The notes: generated from the letters alone by a model not told the origin. A DNA stretch of 64,000 nt from Hermatobates lingyangjiaoensis (GCA_026182355.1 JAPFBL010000165.1:672001-736000); one strand, 5' to 3'. Shown: positions 11,389 through 24,202, counted from the stretch's first letter. Translations and numbers: made by a program.

Positions 11389-11422
11389 TCTCTAATTTTC
11401 GGTTTGAACCGTCTTCAGGAGA
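11389..11422 (-). ncRNA. Hammerhead-like ribozyme motif in PLE left repeat
   Basis: Inverted copy of the motif at 13274: TCTC, CTGAAGA, extra C, GG/CC stem II (extendable to GGTT/AACC with a 2-nt loop), GAA, AATT, A, GAGA. Confidence 0.6.
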
Positions 11423-11592
11423 GATAAGAGAGGGAAACCAAGCGCACTGGATCAGAGACGGTTGGAGACCAACAGTGTTGCCGCATGCGCGCCCGTTCAC
11501 AGAAAATAAAGTAGACAGGAATCAATTTATAATTAATTTATAATTAATTTATGGACTTTATATAATTAATTTATTAGTTACTCCTTGTAACT

Positions 11593-12951
11593 ATGGATGT
11601 AACCTCGTTGTACACTGTCATAGATCACAGTGAGGGCTTAACCGCTTTGCGCTACTTCCTCTCTTCCAGACCACTCCCTCATTCGCCATCCACTGACTTC
11701 ATTATCACCTTAGCCTCCTTCGTCCTCAAACACAATGCTTTCAAGTTCGATGAAGACTTTTACCTGCAAATCAAAGGAACGGCCATGGGAACTAGAATGG
11801 CTCCCTCCTTTGCCAATCTGTTCATGGCTCACCTTGAAAATAGTTTTTTCCAAACCTGCCACCTTCTTCCCGCACTGTATACCCGCTTCATCGATGACAT
11901 CTTCTTTATCTGGACCTATGGCATTTCCGAGTTAGAAGTCTTCATCGACAACTTCAAATCTTTTTGCTCTTCCATCTCCTTTACCCATAACATTTCCTAC
12001 AGATCCACTACCTTTCTTGATGTCGATATCACCCTCAACAATAGTTCTCTCATTACTTCCGTCCATTCTAAACCCTCTAATCCCCATTTATATCTACACT
12101 TCAATAGCTGCCACCCTCCCCACATTAAGAAATCCATTCCGAGATCCCTCTCCATACGAATTCACCGGATTTGTAACAGACTACAAGATAAACACCTACA
12201 TATCAATAGCCTAAAAAGTAAATTTGTAGAGCGAGGTTACCCTCTCCCCTTCCTAACAAGAAGACTGGTTCCTGCCACGACCCCACACAATCCTACATCA
12301 ACCTCCTCTTCCTCTCCCTCTGGGTCTCCCTACCTTATAACAACCTACTTCCCAGGTATCCACAGACTGGGTACCATCATTAAAGAACATTTCCCGATCA
12401 TATCCTCTTCCCCAGCCACCTCCAAAACCTTTCCTAATCCGCCACGCCTATCCTACAGACGTCCTCCCAACCTTGGCAATTTTCTTTCGCACAGGAAGCT
12501 AACCTCCACGAGGGCAAACAGTTTGCCCTCTGGAGCGCAACTGTGCGGACGTCGAGGTTGCCTCACGTGTCCCATTATAAATCCCCAACCACACTTCACA
12601 GCTCCCCCCCATAACACCCTCTATCCTGTTGCAACTGACTGCTCGTGTACCTCCAAAAACTGTGTTTACCGTTTGGAGTGTACCAAGTGTGATTCGTTCT
12701 ACGTAGGCCAAGCATCCACCAAGCTTAGTCTCCGTATGAACAATCACAGAGCTTCAGTCAATAGCCGCTCCCATCTTCCCATTGCCATACATGCCAATAG
12801 CCACGGTCTCCCTTTTAATGAGTGCTACAGGTTACAGATTCTGCGACAAATACCCCCTGACAGCAAAGATCTCACACTACGAGCCTCCGAAGAAGCCCAT
12901 ATTTGGCTATTAAGTGCGCGCAGTGCACCTGGCCTCAATCTAAAGCGATAA
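11593..12951 (+). CDS. PLE reverse transcriptase / GIY-YIG endonuclease (N-terminus missing)
   Basis: 452 codons, uninterrupted. RT landmarks: DVTSLYT at residues 2-8 (catalytic Asp region), KGTAMGTRMAPSFANLFM at about 59-76, and RFIDDIFFIW at about 98-107 (the DD catalytic pair). Near the C-terminus a cysteine-rich linker (CGRRGCLTCP) leads into a GIY-YIG nuclease: CVYRLECTKCDSFYVGQAS, then LRMNNHRASVN and EEAHIW, giving the expected Tyr, Arg, His and Glu positions. Such proteins copy their RNA after nicking the target. Full PLE proteins carry some 200-300 residues before DVTSLYT; here the frame starts almost at that motif, so the initiator ATG is probably accidental. A conserved frame in a truncated copy suggests recent insertion. 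Confidence 0.85.
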   Translation: MDVTSLYTVIDHSEGLTALRYFLSSRPLPHSPSTDFIITLASFVLKHNAFKFDEDFYLQIKGTAMGTRMAPSFANLFMAHLENSFFQTCHLLPALYTRFIDDIFFIWTYGISELEVFIDNFKSFCSSISFTHNISYRSTTFLDVDITLNNSSLITSVHSKPSNPHLYLHFNSCHPPHIKKSIPRSLSIRIHRICNRLQDKHLHINSLKSKFVERGYPLPFLTRRLVPATTPHNPTSTSSSSPSGSPYLITTYFPGIHRLGTIIKEHFPIISSSPATSKTFPNPPRLSYRRPPNLGNFLSHRKLTSTRANSLPSGAQLCGRRGCLTCPIINPQPHFTAPPHNTLYPVATDCSCTSKNCVYRLECTKCDSFYVGQASTKLSLRMNNHRASVNSRSHLPIAIHANSHGLPFNECYRLQILRQIPPDSKDLTLRASEEAHIWLLSARSAPGLNLKR

Positions 12952-13273
12952 TGTCTAAAAGTTCCTTGCCTTTTCACATTTTTTATTAAATTATTTCATT
13001 TGTTATTATTATTTGTATTCTTAGTTTTATTTTATTTTATCATAGCTTAGTCAGCACTTTTGTTTATGTATCAATTTCCCTTATTTTTTCAATTTTTTCT
13101 TTTTTTATATATTATTGTTTTCATATTCCATTATTTTATTTTATTTTATAAATTATAAATTAATTATAAATTGATTCCTGTCTACTTTATTTTCTGTGAA
13201 CGGGCGCGCATGCGGCAACACTGTTGGTCTCCAACCGTCTCTGATCCAGTGCGCTTGGTTTCCCTCTCTTATC

Positions 13274-13307
13274 TCTCCTGAAGACGGTTCAAACCGAAAA
13301 TTAGAGA
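13274..13307 (+). ncRNA. Hammerhead-like ribozyme motif in PLE right repeat
   Basis: TCTC (13274-13277), CTGAAGA (13278-13284), extra C, GG...CC, GAA (13296-13298), AATT, A (13303), GAGA (13304-13307). It lies downstream of the ORF, so a PLE transcript would carry it near its 3' end. Confidence 0.6.
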
Positions 13308-13379
13308 CTGTAAGTGTGTTCTTCTGATTTCTCTATGTTTCTTTGTTTATATTGAACTATATATATATATATATATATA

Positions 13380-13735
13380 AAAGTAATCATATAAATATAA
13401 AAGAAAATATATGTCATATTCACTTCTTAAAATATTCTTTAAACAGATTTATAACATATTTGTCTAAAATTGTATTATCTCATCATATTTTGTCATTGGA
13501 GCTTGAGGTCTTAATATTCAGAGGTATTTCCAAAATAGTGTATGCCAATCATTATGAGTAGCGTGGTTTCCCCCTCAATTAAAACTGATTACGAACAAAT
13601 TTCTAAGAAACTTTTTTCAATATTGAAATTTATTTTGTTATATTTTAGTTTGTTTTACTTTCCGTTGATATTTATATGTGATCAAACCACAGTATGAAAT
13701 GGGAAAACACGACTGTGATCTTTTAACTGTAACAG
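13380..13735. other. AT-rich spacer
   Basis: Nothing recognisable between the PLE and the next LINE relic. Confidence 0.5.
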
Positions 13736-14174
13736 GTGTCCTTCGTCAGAGTCAAAAGCCCATGTTTGGGTTTTAGTGACTTACAGATTGGAAGTATTTC
13801 TAACATTACTATTATTACTGATCATGGAGAGGTTGGGTACTACCTTATACAATTTCTGAGCGGACATGGGTACTTCCGCGCCTACCTATACAAGGTAGGA
13901 AAGCACGAGACTACCGAGTGCCTGTATTGCTCAGCAATAGATGATGTGGAGCTCACATTCTTTTCCTGTAAGAAATGAAATAGCCAGAGGAGTTTTTTGA
14001 CCCAGAGAATGGGTATATTCTCACCAGAAAACATTATGGCCAAAATGATAGAGAGAGCTGTTGTGTGGAAAATGGTAGACAGGCTAGTAAAAAATATCCT
14101 TTCTACAAACAAGAGACACCCAGAAGAGAGTAACAGTTCAAAATCCAAGGATGTCTTTCGTAAGGGAATGAATG
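13736..14174 (+). pseudogene. LINE (I/R1-like) ORF2 C-terminus, interrupted
   Basis: The plus frame reads YLIQFLSGHGYFRAYLYKVG, then ECLYCSAIDDVELTFFSCKK, then a TGA where the family has Trp, and continues in the same frame with NSQRS and GIFSPENIMAKMIE. This is the C-terminal zinc-knuckle region (C-x2-C...H/T-x4-C) after the RNase H part of many R1/I-type insect LINEs ('LTGHG.FR.YL', 'C.YC...D..EH.FF.C..W', 'L..E....M'). The TGA at 13976-13978 makes it non-functional. The element resumes after the hAT insertion at 14780. Confidence 0.75.
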
Positions 14175-14182
14175 GCCTAGCC

Positions 14183-14771
14183 CAGGGGTCTCCAAAGTTT
14201 TCCAGCGGAGGGCCACATTGCTGAATTTTTAAAGCTTCGCGGGCCAAGGTTCTAAATTATTTATTTTACCAAAATACATGCAATGTAAATAAACAGTGAA
14301 TTAATAATTAAAAAATGTTATTTATTCAGTACATAATTACAATGCATTTAATATCAGCAACAATTAACATATTTTTTAACTTCGATCAATTGGGGAAATA
14401 TGAAATTGTTTCATTTCTGACAAAATTTTGTCCAACTGAGGTTCAAAACGACTGGTTTCAATAACAAGCAAAGCATTCAAATGTTCATCAGACAACTGTG
14501 ATCTGTAGCAGGATTTTGTGTATTTCATCTTTGAAAAAGTCTACTCACACAAATATGTAGTGCCAAAAACTGAAATGAATTCACAGGCAAACTTCCTTAA
14601 ATAAACAAATTGGTCAGATGGAAGGCATTTGTAGAATTCAGTTAAATTTCCTTCTTTATATTTGTCCTTCAGGATGTCATTGGATTGCAAATCTATAACT
14701 TCCATTTGTAACTCAGACGGTAAGTCTCCAATTGAAGGAGAGCTCGGCGGGCCGTACTTTGGAGACCCCTG
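14183..14771 (-). mobile_element. Internally deleted hAT transposon
   Basis: 589 bp with terminal inverted repeats CAGGGGTCTCCAAAGT / ACTTTGGAGACCCCTG and a perfect 8-bp target duplication GCCTAGCC at 14175-14182 and 14772-14779. Eight base pairs is the hAT hallmark. It keeps only the 3' end of a transposase gene, so it could have moved only with help in trans. It is inserted in the LINE relic at 13736-14935 and is therefore younger. Confidence 0.93.
14376..14742 (-). pseudogene. hAT transposase C-terminus (GTF2IRD2/ZBED type)
   Basis: On the minus strand the frame reads LPSELQMEVIDLQSND, then FVYLRKFACEFISVFGTTYL, then a stop where the family has Gln (CE-stop-TF), then YRSQLSDEHLNALLVIETSR and FEPQLDKILSEMKQFH. 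This is the dimerisation (hATC) region of the hAT group related to the vertebrate GTF2IRD2 and ZBED5 domesticated genes. The N-terminal zinc finger and catalytic core are missing because the frame starts next to the 5' inverted repeat. Confidence 0.85.
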
Positions 14772-14779
14772 GCCTAGCC

Positions 14780-14935
14780 TAATGTAATGTGGGAAACAGT
14801 TCCAGGCTAGTGTCCAAGAAGCAAAGGGGGTGTTTTAGTTGGTGGTCTGGTTTACTGGGAGCCCAGCACAATGTGCGTAAATGCATTTCACCTCCTTCCC
14901 CCCCCCCCCCAATTATTATTATTATTGAGTAATAA
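14780..14935 (+). mobile_element. LINE 3' end, resumed after the hAT insertion
   Basis: Sequence after the right hAT target duplication continues the LINE: GGGAAACAGTTCCAGGC, a 'ggtggtctggtttactggg' 3' tail region, a run of about 13 C, then an (ATT)n tail. The ATT repeat is a plausible 3' tail of an I/R1-type element. Confidence 0.55.
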
Positions 14936-17900
14936 TTAGATGTAAACTGCACCAGGATTTGTGCTAAGTAAAAAAAAATGGCATAATGTTGCAATGAGTT
15001 TTTTTTCAATAAAATACAAATTTTCGTCAGGTATTAAAATATTTTTGCACACCTATCCTGGTCTTAGATTTTTTAAAAATTAATTCGTCTTAATTGTCAT
15101 AAATTTAAAATAAAAATATTAAGAAAAATTATTTATATTTTGATGTAAAAATTTTAGGCAATTTAAAGATAGTTTGCTAATTTGAAAATTGAAGAAAGTG
15201 ATAAAGCTGACCCATTTAAACTCTCTCAAGGTTGTGCTGATTGCAATTTCTTTAGACCATGTTTAATTAAACCCTATCTATGACTCTTCTTACTTAATGA
15301 ATCAAATTAAAATAAAGTATGCATTTTTTTTAAAAAAAAACTACTATGTTGTTAATTAGCTTTTTTTATTTTTGTATTATTTTTTTAATATTTAGTTTTT
15401 TTTTATATTCCATAAATATTTTTTTATATTCAGCTAGTAAAACTGAACTCATATTATAGAAAAAAACTAATAAACTTTATTAAGAAAAAAATCATTTGAA
15501 GTAAAATCTCTTAAAATAAAATCATTTAAACGTCCAAACAACTTAGAATGAATGCACAGAAGTTACGTTACATATGTGATAACGAAGGATGAATTAGTAA
15601 TTATTCACAATATTATATAATGCATATATAATACATTCATTAGAACTCATCATGAATCAAATATAACTGAATAGAACAATGTTTTGTCCACTTTCTTAGT
15701 CAAAATTTTTTTTTCGTAAACTCTTAGTCTACGAGTGCTGAGAAACATTAGGATTATTGTGAAACAGACGTAGACTATAATTAAAAAAATCTTTGATTTT
15801 AAAATGACCAGGAAATGTATTCTTGAAATAAAATGGCAGTTTCTGTCTTGTCATTGATTCAAAATCCTTGAGGATACAATAAATGTCACAGCGTTTGACA
15901 GATTGCAATTCAATTAAACTCAAAAATTGTAACTTTTCACAAGTTGAGCTATAGTTTTAATTTAAATATCATGTTGTACTTTTTGCATTTTATTTATATT
16001 GACTTAGCCATTTTATGCTCTAAAAGAGTGAACAATAATTGATATATGAATGTTTCCAATATTTGAAGTTATTTTAATCACATAGTTTAGTATAAAAAAG
16101 TTATTGACTCTTAATCTGGAGCGACAAACTATTATCAATCGTATATTTCAAAATATTTTGAAATGTTTATTAAATGGTTAGCCAACAAAAGTTGTGTAAT
16201 TAATCTACAATTTCGTAATTTAAAAATATTAATTTTGTATATAATTCTTTTTATGTATAAAAAGTCATTGATTTGTGTAGTATTACAGCGTACTAAAGTT
16301 CTTGTTCATTTTTTTAGCAATGTCGATTCTAGTTTTAATTAATTTCCTCTGCTTTTTCATATAAATAATTTTATATGAGGTATTGTCTTACAACGAATAC
16401 TTTATGATGTTATATTATTAGAAGAATATAATTGCCCTAAAGAGGACAAGTATTTCGTTTTATATCAAACAACAAAAGCAGTTTATGATAAATAAGCATC
16501 ATCAGAAAGTGATAAAAAGTAAATCTATTGTGTGAGATTCAATAAGTTTGGTAAAGAAATTAGAAAACTTTTTAAGTGTTAAAGAGATACTCTGGGATGT
16601 TTCCTGAATATTTTAGGAGCATTTGATAACCTGGTTTAGAATACAGCAAAGCAGAACAGTTACATTGATATTCTGATTTAAAATCTTTTGAGAGCATTAG
16701 AGCAAGAAAACAAGATAGTAATTATTTTCATCAATATAATTTGAGAATACTATTATAATAACAGTATTAAGGTGACATGAATGGTAATAGAAAGAGGAGA
16801 CGGAGTGCTTCACGATTATGAAAAAAACAGTAGAGGAATTAAAGCGATAGTTATTTATGAAAGTATGGAGAGAATTATCGTAAAATCAGCTAGAAATAAC
16901 CAAACTTTTTGAATAAAAAAAGTATTAAGAAGTTTAAAAAATCAAAACTATTTTTACAGTAAATAGAATTAACGGAAACAAGAGGCAATAAAAGAAGTCA
17001 AAAGAATGTTAAGTAACGTTTGCTAGATATTAAGGTTCTATCATTAAAAAGGGCTTGAAAAATTGGAAAATTTTATTAAAACCAAAAGATTGGTAGAATT
17101 TAGAGAAGTAAGGATAAAAAGAAAGAAGGATATTAACGCAATCCCGAGAAAGTGCTTCTGTCCGGCCGCCATATTTTGATACTAAGGTTTTATCAGAAAA
17201 AGATGTGTTAGGCATTTGAAGAGGTTTATGAAGAAGGAAAGAAAATAGAACATAAATCAAAGGGAATTGGAAGGAATAAAAATACTATATATTTTTTTGC
17301 TAGGCGACCATAGCTGGATAATATTTTTTTATTAGAATAAGGGCTGTAATGTATTTGAAAAAAGTTTTATAAAAAACGAGGAGAAAGCATTAAGTATAAG
17401 GAAATATTATGTTAATGTCATGAAAAAGACCTTCAATGTAGGCTTTGTTGTTAAAAAACGAGGTAAGACTTTATGAAACACAGGTAAGATCAGAGTGAAG
17501 TGATAAATAGAAAGAAGGCTAGACCTGAAGTTCCTTATTGACCTAATAGTCTTGACAGCCCATCAAGGTATCCGTGGAAATTTATCTGCAACCATAATGA
17601 ATAAGAGTTATATAACGTTACAAACCTCTCTTAAGTTTGATGACAATATATCGGAGAATTAAAGAGTAAATGAATAAAATGTTAGTAGATTTACGAAGGG
17701 CACGAGAAAACAAATTTCATGAATTTGATGCTAGAAGTTTAAGAGGTTCACTGGTGAGAGGGGTTTAAACATTTTCAAATATCTATTGACTTTATTCTAA
17801 CTAAAGTCAGAGTTACTACCACTCTAGCCCAAAAAGTACTTTAATGGAAGGATGTGCAGAACATTACTTGAGTAAAATAAACAAGTTGACGCTTAGGCAA

Positions 17901-19497
17901 GCTAACTTAACCCAAGTATAAGATTCTTTTTTTAGAAATATTACAAAAATAATCCTTTCCTTCAAATGCTACATACAGTGTATCCAATTTGAACCGTTTT
18001 TTTCATTTTATTTATATATGAAAGTTTGGATAAATAGTATGCCACATTTTTCATAAGAAAACTGCATAAATGAAGCATTGCTTCCAAAATATACAAATAT
18101 ATATTTGTACAAGTATTGGGAATGGTATCCTCCGCTGATTGGAAGATACCTTTTTATCATAAATGGATCAGTTTTCTAAATTCCCTAAAATTATTTAATG
18201 GGAAATTATATGTATAGATTTACAATACAAACGGGAATTCTTTCTCAATCTTATATATTTTATTACAATATTATGCTTTTTTCTTTTCTTCTGTCGTAGA
18301 CAAAATACTTAATAGTGTCGTTATGTGTGATAAAATTTATCATCACATACTCATAGTGATCATTGGTTGGATGTGCTTAGCATAAAGGTAAGATCTCATC
18401 AATTTGTTCTGTGATAATAAGAAGGTGAGTAAAGGCACATGTGTTCTGAGTTAATCTACTTAAGGCAGTGCAGTGTTGTAATTCACTTAGGACTGTAGCT
18501 TATCACAGTGAAGTCCTTAGACTACAATGTGATAAAACTTTAGAAGCATTCACCACAACCGTTGCAAACTAGATTAAATAATTCTCTGCTCCTTCGTATG
18601 ATGTACCGCTGCATTAAACGCATTATCACATTACGCATATTACAATACATTATTAGATTCAATATAAACATTTAAATTATTGCTTCATGAATTGTCAATT
18701 TTATTTTTGAACTCGATTACTGCTATTGCCATCAGAATTATTTCATTTATTTCTTCGGTACTCACATAAAAAAATGACTATGCTGTTACTGATAAAAAAT
18801 TTAATTTATCCCTCAATTAAAAGCACGTTTTGATTCCCTTAAAACCTGAAAAAAATTGATATTTTGAATTATATTGAGATATTATTCTGAAGCTAATTTT
18901 AAGTGTTTTTTTTTGAGAATTGGTAGATAGTTCCAAACCATGATAAGGAAAAGTAGTGGAAAATAAATAAATGTATCATCTAATATATAATATAGTTGAA
19001 TGTATTCGGTCATGACGGATTCAAGTGTAATGGTAATATGCCATCAGAAGGCGTTTGCAAATGACATGATCAACATTAATTATAATTTTTTTTGCTAATT
19101 CACAATTTTTTTTCTTCTAATAAGCTACTTTATATTTCTATTAAATGGATTGAAGATATTTTTTTGTATTAATATACAAATGAACTGTACATTGGTCAAT
19201 GCTTTTTAGGACTACTAGTTGTTTTGATCATTCCACTGCTTTTTCGGTTAATTTTGTTTTGGTCATGAATGAATATTTTTATAATCTTTTCTATTATAGA
19301 TTTATTGCTCATATTTCGAGTCTGTTTTTAAATCATCCTATATTTCACCCATTATCAGTTTAATATCTTCAGAATATAATAGTTTTTTTAAGTCCATCTA
19401 CGAGTATAATGTTTAAAATAGTAAACTACATGCAATCTTTGTAGTAATATTTGCACTATTATCTATTTATATGTATTATATATTTATATAATATTAT
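14936..19497. other. 4.5-kb AT-rich stretch without assigned feature
   Basis: No frame above about 75 codons, no RNA gene, no clear repeat. From about 16440 to 17530 the plus strand is unusually purine-rich (A/G), which could reflect a badly decayed coding sequence, but no translation gave a recognisable protein. Confidence 0.5.
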
Positions 19498-19792
19498 AGG
19501 TGTGTTCTCTAATCGGGGTTCGGTCAATTTTCCAGAATAAAAAATCAAACTCTCGTTGCCAACGTTTCGGTTTTATTTAAAACCTTTTTCATAGGCAGAA
19601 GTAAGAATTTTTTAACTAAGAAAATGAAATTTACATTATTTAAAGGAACAACAATGTAAATTTCATTTTCTTAGTTAAAAAATTCTTACTTCTGCCTATG
19701 AAAAAGGTTTTAAATAAAACCGAAACGTTGGCAACGAGAGTTTGATTTTTTATTCTGGAAAATTGACCGAACCCCGATTAGAGAACACACCT
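19498..19792. mobile_element. Foldback element 5
   Basis: Nearly perfect 295-bp palindrome: AGGTGTGTTCTCT at 19498-19510 faces AGAGAACACACCT at 19780-19792, with a ~16-bp loop near 19645. Each arm keeps the hammerhead-like fold (stem I GCC/GGC, 6-bp stem II GGTTTT/AAAACC, GAA, ACGT, T; plus strand 19694-19732) but has TATGAAA in place of CTGANGA. After it, 'cgagagaacacacct' is repeated once at about 19794-19808. Confidence 0.75.
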
Positions 19793-22700
19793 ACGAGAGA
19801 ACACACCTCGTATTCTATCAAACGGTTGATATATTATTGAATCTGTTATATAATATTATATATATAACTATATTATATTATATTTAATCTATTTTAAGCT
19901 TGAACCATTTTCTATTTGAGCATACCAAACTTTTTGTGAAATTATATTTTTATAATGAGACTATTCTTACCCATTATTTCGTTGAAAAATAACAAACTAT
20001 TATTTCTTACTCTAAAATATAGCAGTTGTTGGTTAAGAATTAAATAAGGAAATGGAAGCCAACTTAAAAGATTAAAGTGAACCTTTTTGCAAACAATTGA
20101 AATAAATCATTTTGTTGAATTCGTGCCAAAGCCTGTCCCAATGAGAGAGAAAGGTTTAAGTTATTAACACCAGGGATTAAGAAAAAAAAAAGGAAAAAAC
20201 GAATAGATGAATGGATAATTTAAGTTACAAGCAAACTATTTATCTCAGATATTCTATTAATTATTTTTCTTTTAATATTAGTTGTCAAAAGATTTTTAAT
20301 AACATCATGCAATCGATTGATTCACATCTTAATCAAATACAAGCTTAAGCTTTATTAATAATATTTTATATATTCTGTATGTAGAACAATGAACAATCAC
20401 AGTTATTAACAAAGGTTTTGGCGTAAACGTTTGACACTAATAGGAACACAGTGTTGGTCATATAACACTTTTCATCATTCATTTTAAAACTGAATTCCTT
20501 AAATATCCTTTGATTATTATCATGTTTCCTAAATTATCAGCATTTTATCTTCATTGATAACTTTTTTACAAATCTCAGGCTCTTCTCGTACCATGGATAA
20601 TACCAGTGCAGTATATTTCAGTAACTTGGAATTCTCTTTAAACATTGTTTTATTATCAACATTAGTCTCTCTTATACTGTAACATCCAGTATGATAGTAT
20701 AGAATAAAATCTATAATTTTTTCAAAATCTATACAATTCTGTGGTATTTAATCATGATTATGGAAAGAAACACTAAGTTTCCACACTCATAATTTTGTCC
20801 AAGAACGAGGCGTTTGGAATACTTTGAGCTCTAATCATATTTTATATTGTAAACGTAACCTGAGTATTAACACTATGTGATTAAACTGCAAAATCGTTAG
20901 AAAAACTTTTATTGGAGAGTTAATGTTTCTTTATCTCATCCTAATCACAAATCACTTTTAAAATTTTATAATTAGCATCAATAATATATCTATTATACTC
21001 AGAACAGCATAAAGACCATCTAAATTGTTCTTATCGGTTTGAAGGTGACATAAAAATGTATTTTTCAGAATTCCTTCAGGCCAAATAAAAGGATGATAAA
21101 ACTGTGAAACAGGCTAAAGAAGAACTTTATATGTTGACATTCTCCTGACGCTGCAATTAATTTTTTTAGAAGTAAATTTTGGTAACCGTGTTTGTATAGA
21201 CTACGAAAAAAATCTGCGTAACACACCTTAGTTATTTTAAAGACAAAGCTATTGTCTTGTCAAGGTATTCCACTAAAACAATCTTGACCAGTCAATGATT
21301 CATGACTGAATATATGCAGTATATATTAAACCAATATTACTATTAATAAATATAATTGTATGTGACATAGTTGGTACTAAGAAAGAAAATGTGACTCAAT
21401 TTTATTTTAAAATGCAAGAAAACATTTTTTTTTTAAATGAAATTTTTAAAAGTTCAGAACAGATGATAATATTAGAAGATTAGTGGAACTTAAATTAACA
21501 GAAGTTTTGTCGAAAAATTTTTTGTAAAAGGTAAGAAATGTTTCATTCAGGTATTTCTCTAGGAGTCACTGACTTTCATCATGTTAATCAGGCAAAATAT
21601 ATGAGTGGTAATGTACTAAGGAAGAATACATATATTACTTTATAAATTTTCATTTTCACTTGACTTCTCTCAGAGCAGTAGGTCCCACTTACCGCAGAGG
21701 CCAAAATTAGTTTAAAAAGGATCATATTGTATTTATATTTCTATTATTATCTATTTAGATAGCCTATCTAATAAACGATTGTATTTAAAATGTTAATTGT
21801 TTATTTTTAATATTTAATTAAAAATATTATGAATATCTTATACTATGTTATCTTTTTTTTTTTGTTGATATTCCTCAAAATATTTGAGACTGTCAGTGAA
21901 TTCAAAGGGTAATATTATTTCTTTAAAATAGCACTACTTGTGTCTAAAAAGTCTTATTAATTCTAATAATTGTGTTATTGTTGGTGTATGTCCGTTACAA
22001 TCTTTGTCATTTTTTTTTAAATAAAAAAACTTATATTTTTGTATTTAAGATATATAGATAATTTTTTGTGAACGGTACATTATTCACACTTCCTATATAA
22101 TTTGAAAAGTAAGATATTTCATTTTCTTTTTTGTTAAGTCATTGAAATTGAGTTTAGTATTTATTTCTATTTCGTTCCTACGTTTTCATTATATAGGAAC
22201 CATTTTATGACTTTTAAAGATATTTACTATTTGAAATAGTCATAAACATCTCTTTTGTCTTCATGCCATGGAATTTATCTTTAAAATTATATACATATAT
22301 TTTTTCTAGAATTTCCTCTGGTAAACAACTGATAAACAATTTCCCATTCAATTTTTAAAATTAAATCACATATTCCCTCATCTATCTATTTTTTAATAAA
22401 ATTTGCTATTAAATTTAATATGATGTAAGTTTTTGTTACTTTTATTGCATTCATATATCAGCATGGTTATTCTTAATAATTACAAAAATGTGCATGCTTA
22501 TACTGGTATTCTTAATCTTACTTGTATATTACTATTTACATATTCTTAGTTATTTTAGGTATAATTTTCATGATTTCTCTGACAGACATTAAAATGTAAG
22601 TGTTTTACATCAAATTTATGATGCTGTCATGGTATGATATTGTAATTCTATGATATTATTATGTTATAATTATATTATGGATTACATTGTTCGTTAAAAT

Positions 22701-24202
22701 TTATTTTCTTCATTTTACTGATTGACTTGACAAAAGTTCAACATTATAATATTTCAAAAAACTAACCTTATCTTTTATTATTTTATATTTTCATTGTATT
22801 TAAAATTTAATTATTTGTAGTTTTGATCGGTATTGAAAGATATCTATATGGCTACAATTTTTTGTAGTGGAAATATAATATGTCTAAAAGCAGCAAAACT
22901 TTAATATTGTGGATTTATTGAACAAAATGAACTTTAATCATTTCTGTGGTCATTACACAATGCAAAAACTCCTCGTATTATTGTTAACTTTATTTTTTGA
23001 AAACTTTTTAATTATTACTTACATAGTACTGATAAATTTAATTAATCTGACCACTTTGTTAACTAACAACAATTCATTAATGACGTACACATTAATAAGT
23101 GGTATTTCTTATAATTAAAATTAAATACTGAGTGATAAGTGATACATTGACTATTTGTTATGTTTAAAAATAAATATTAGAAGTATATATTTCAGTTAAA
23201 CATTATTTATTAAATTAGCTTCAAAATAATATGCATTATTATAATTTATGACTTTATGCTTAATTAAATCTACATATTTTAAAACAAAAAAAAAGGGAAC
23301 CAAAGAATTTTCCCAGATTAATCACTTGAAATTCTTAGATCAAAATTGTCACCAATGGTATTGAACTTTTAAAGTAATTTGCTATTATTATGGACTTCTA
23401 ACTTACATGGAATGTTAAGTCATAACCTGGAAGATAGTTAATCTGCATGACTACCAAGAGTTGCTGGTTAACCTGTTTCAAGTCACAAGATATGCAAATA
23501 AAAATGAAATTGTGGACAAAAATAAACACACCAATATAGAACAACGAATCAAATAAGTCGGAAAACAAACAAATTAAAAAAAACCCACTCTTTAGCATTG
23601 GTCAAACATTGATAGAAAATATGAAATTTCAATTTCTATGCCTCATCTACGTTGAGAAATGCTCAACTAAATATCTTGATACTTATTGCACGTGTTTATT
23701 GTAAAGTAAAAATCAACTTCTAAACCTTAAAAAAAAAATTAAAATAAAACTAACGTTGTTGAACCAAAACAAGTGGCTTTCGTCAGAGTATCTGGTACTA
23801 ATGGTATCATGGAGGCTCTGATGTAGACCACTTGTTTATATACAAATAACACTTGATGTAAATATTCTGTTATTTTATTATCTAATATTATATGTATTAT
23901 TAGATGAAAAAACATATAATATGTATAGTATAGTTCATATGTGTTCAAAAATTCATTTCGCTCATTTCTTATACAGAAATGATGTTACATAACACAATTG
24001 TATACTTTGAAGATACAGTAACATTTTTAAAAAATTCCATTGGTTATTAAAGTTTAAACCATTATAAATGTATTATTTATTTTTGTGTGAAAAAATTCAT
24101 ATATAAAATATTCTCTTTAGCCAATATAGATATTTAGATTATCATAAATTTGTGAGCTTTGATGTCAAATCTGTCTTTATTAATTACCTTACATTAATTA
24201 CC
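19793..24202. other. 4.4-kb AT-rich stretch, mostly without features
   Basis: No credible gene. At 23752-23800 the minus strand has CTGACGAAAGCCA...TTGGTTCAA, which resembles a badly degraded hammerhead-like terminus; I do not annotate it as a motif. Confidence 0.5.

Larger units (their letters stand above)
11276..13379 (+). mobile_element. Penelope-like retroelement, 5' truncated
   Basis: A 2.1-kb unit bounded by (AT)n tracts (11276-11295 and 13362-13379), with inverted terminal repeats of about 230 bp (11318-11550 versus 13155-13361) and a coding region for RT plus GIY-YIG endonuclease. The terminal repeats match over the hammerhead zone, the 'tgcgcttggtttccctctc' block and the 'cctgtctactttattttctg' block. 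The left terminus has the extra tail containing GATCCAAAACGGACA. Long terminal repeats in inverted orientation and a 5'-truncated ORF are typical of PLE copies. Confidence 0.85.

Noticed and set aside
23752..23800. Another hammerhead-like motif (CTGACGA on the minus strand)
   Set aside because: GAA and the palindromic stem III are not preserved, so it was not counted.
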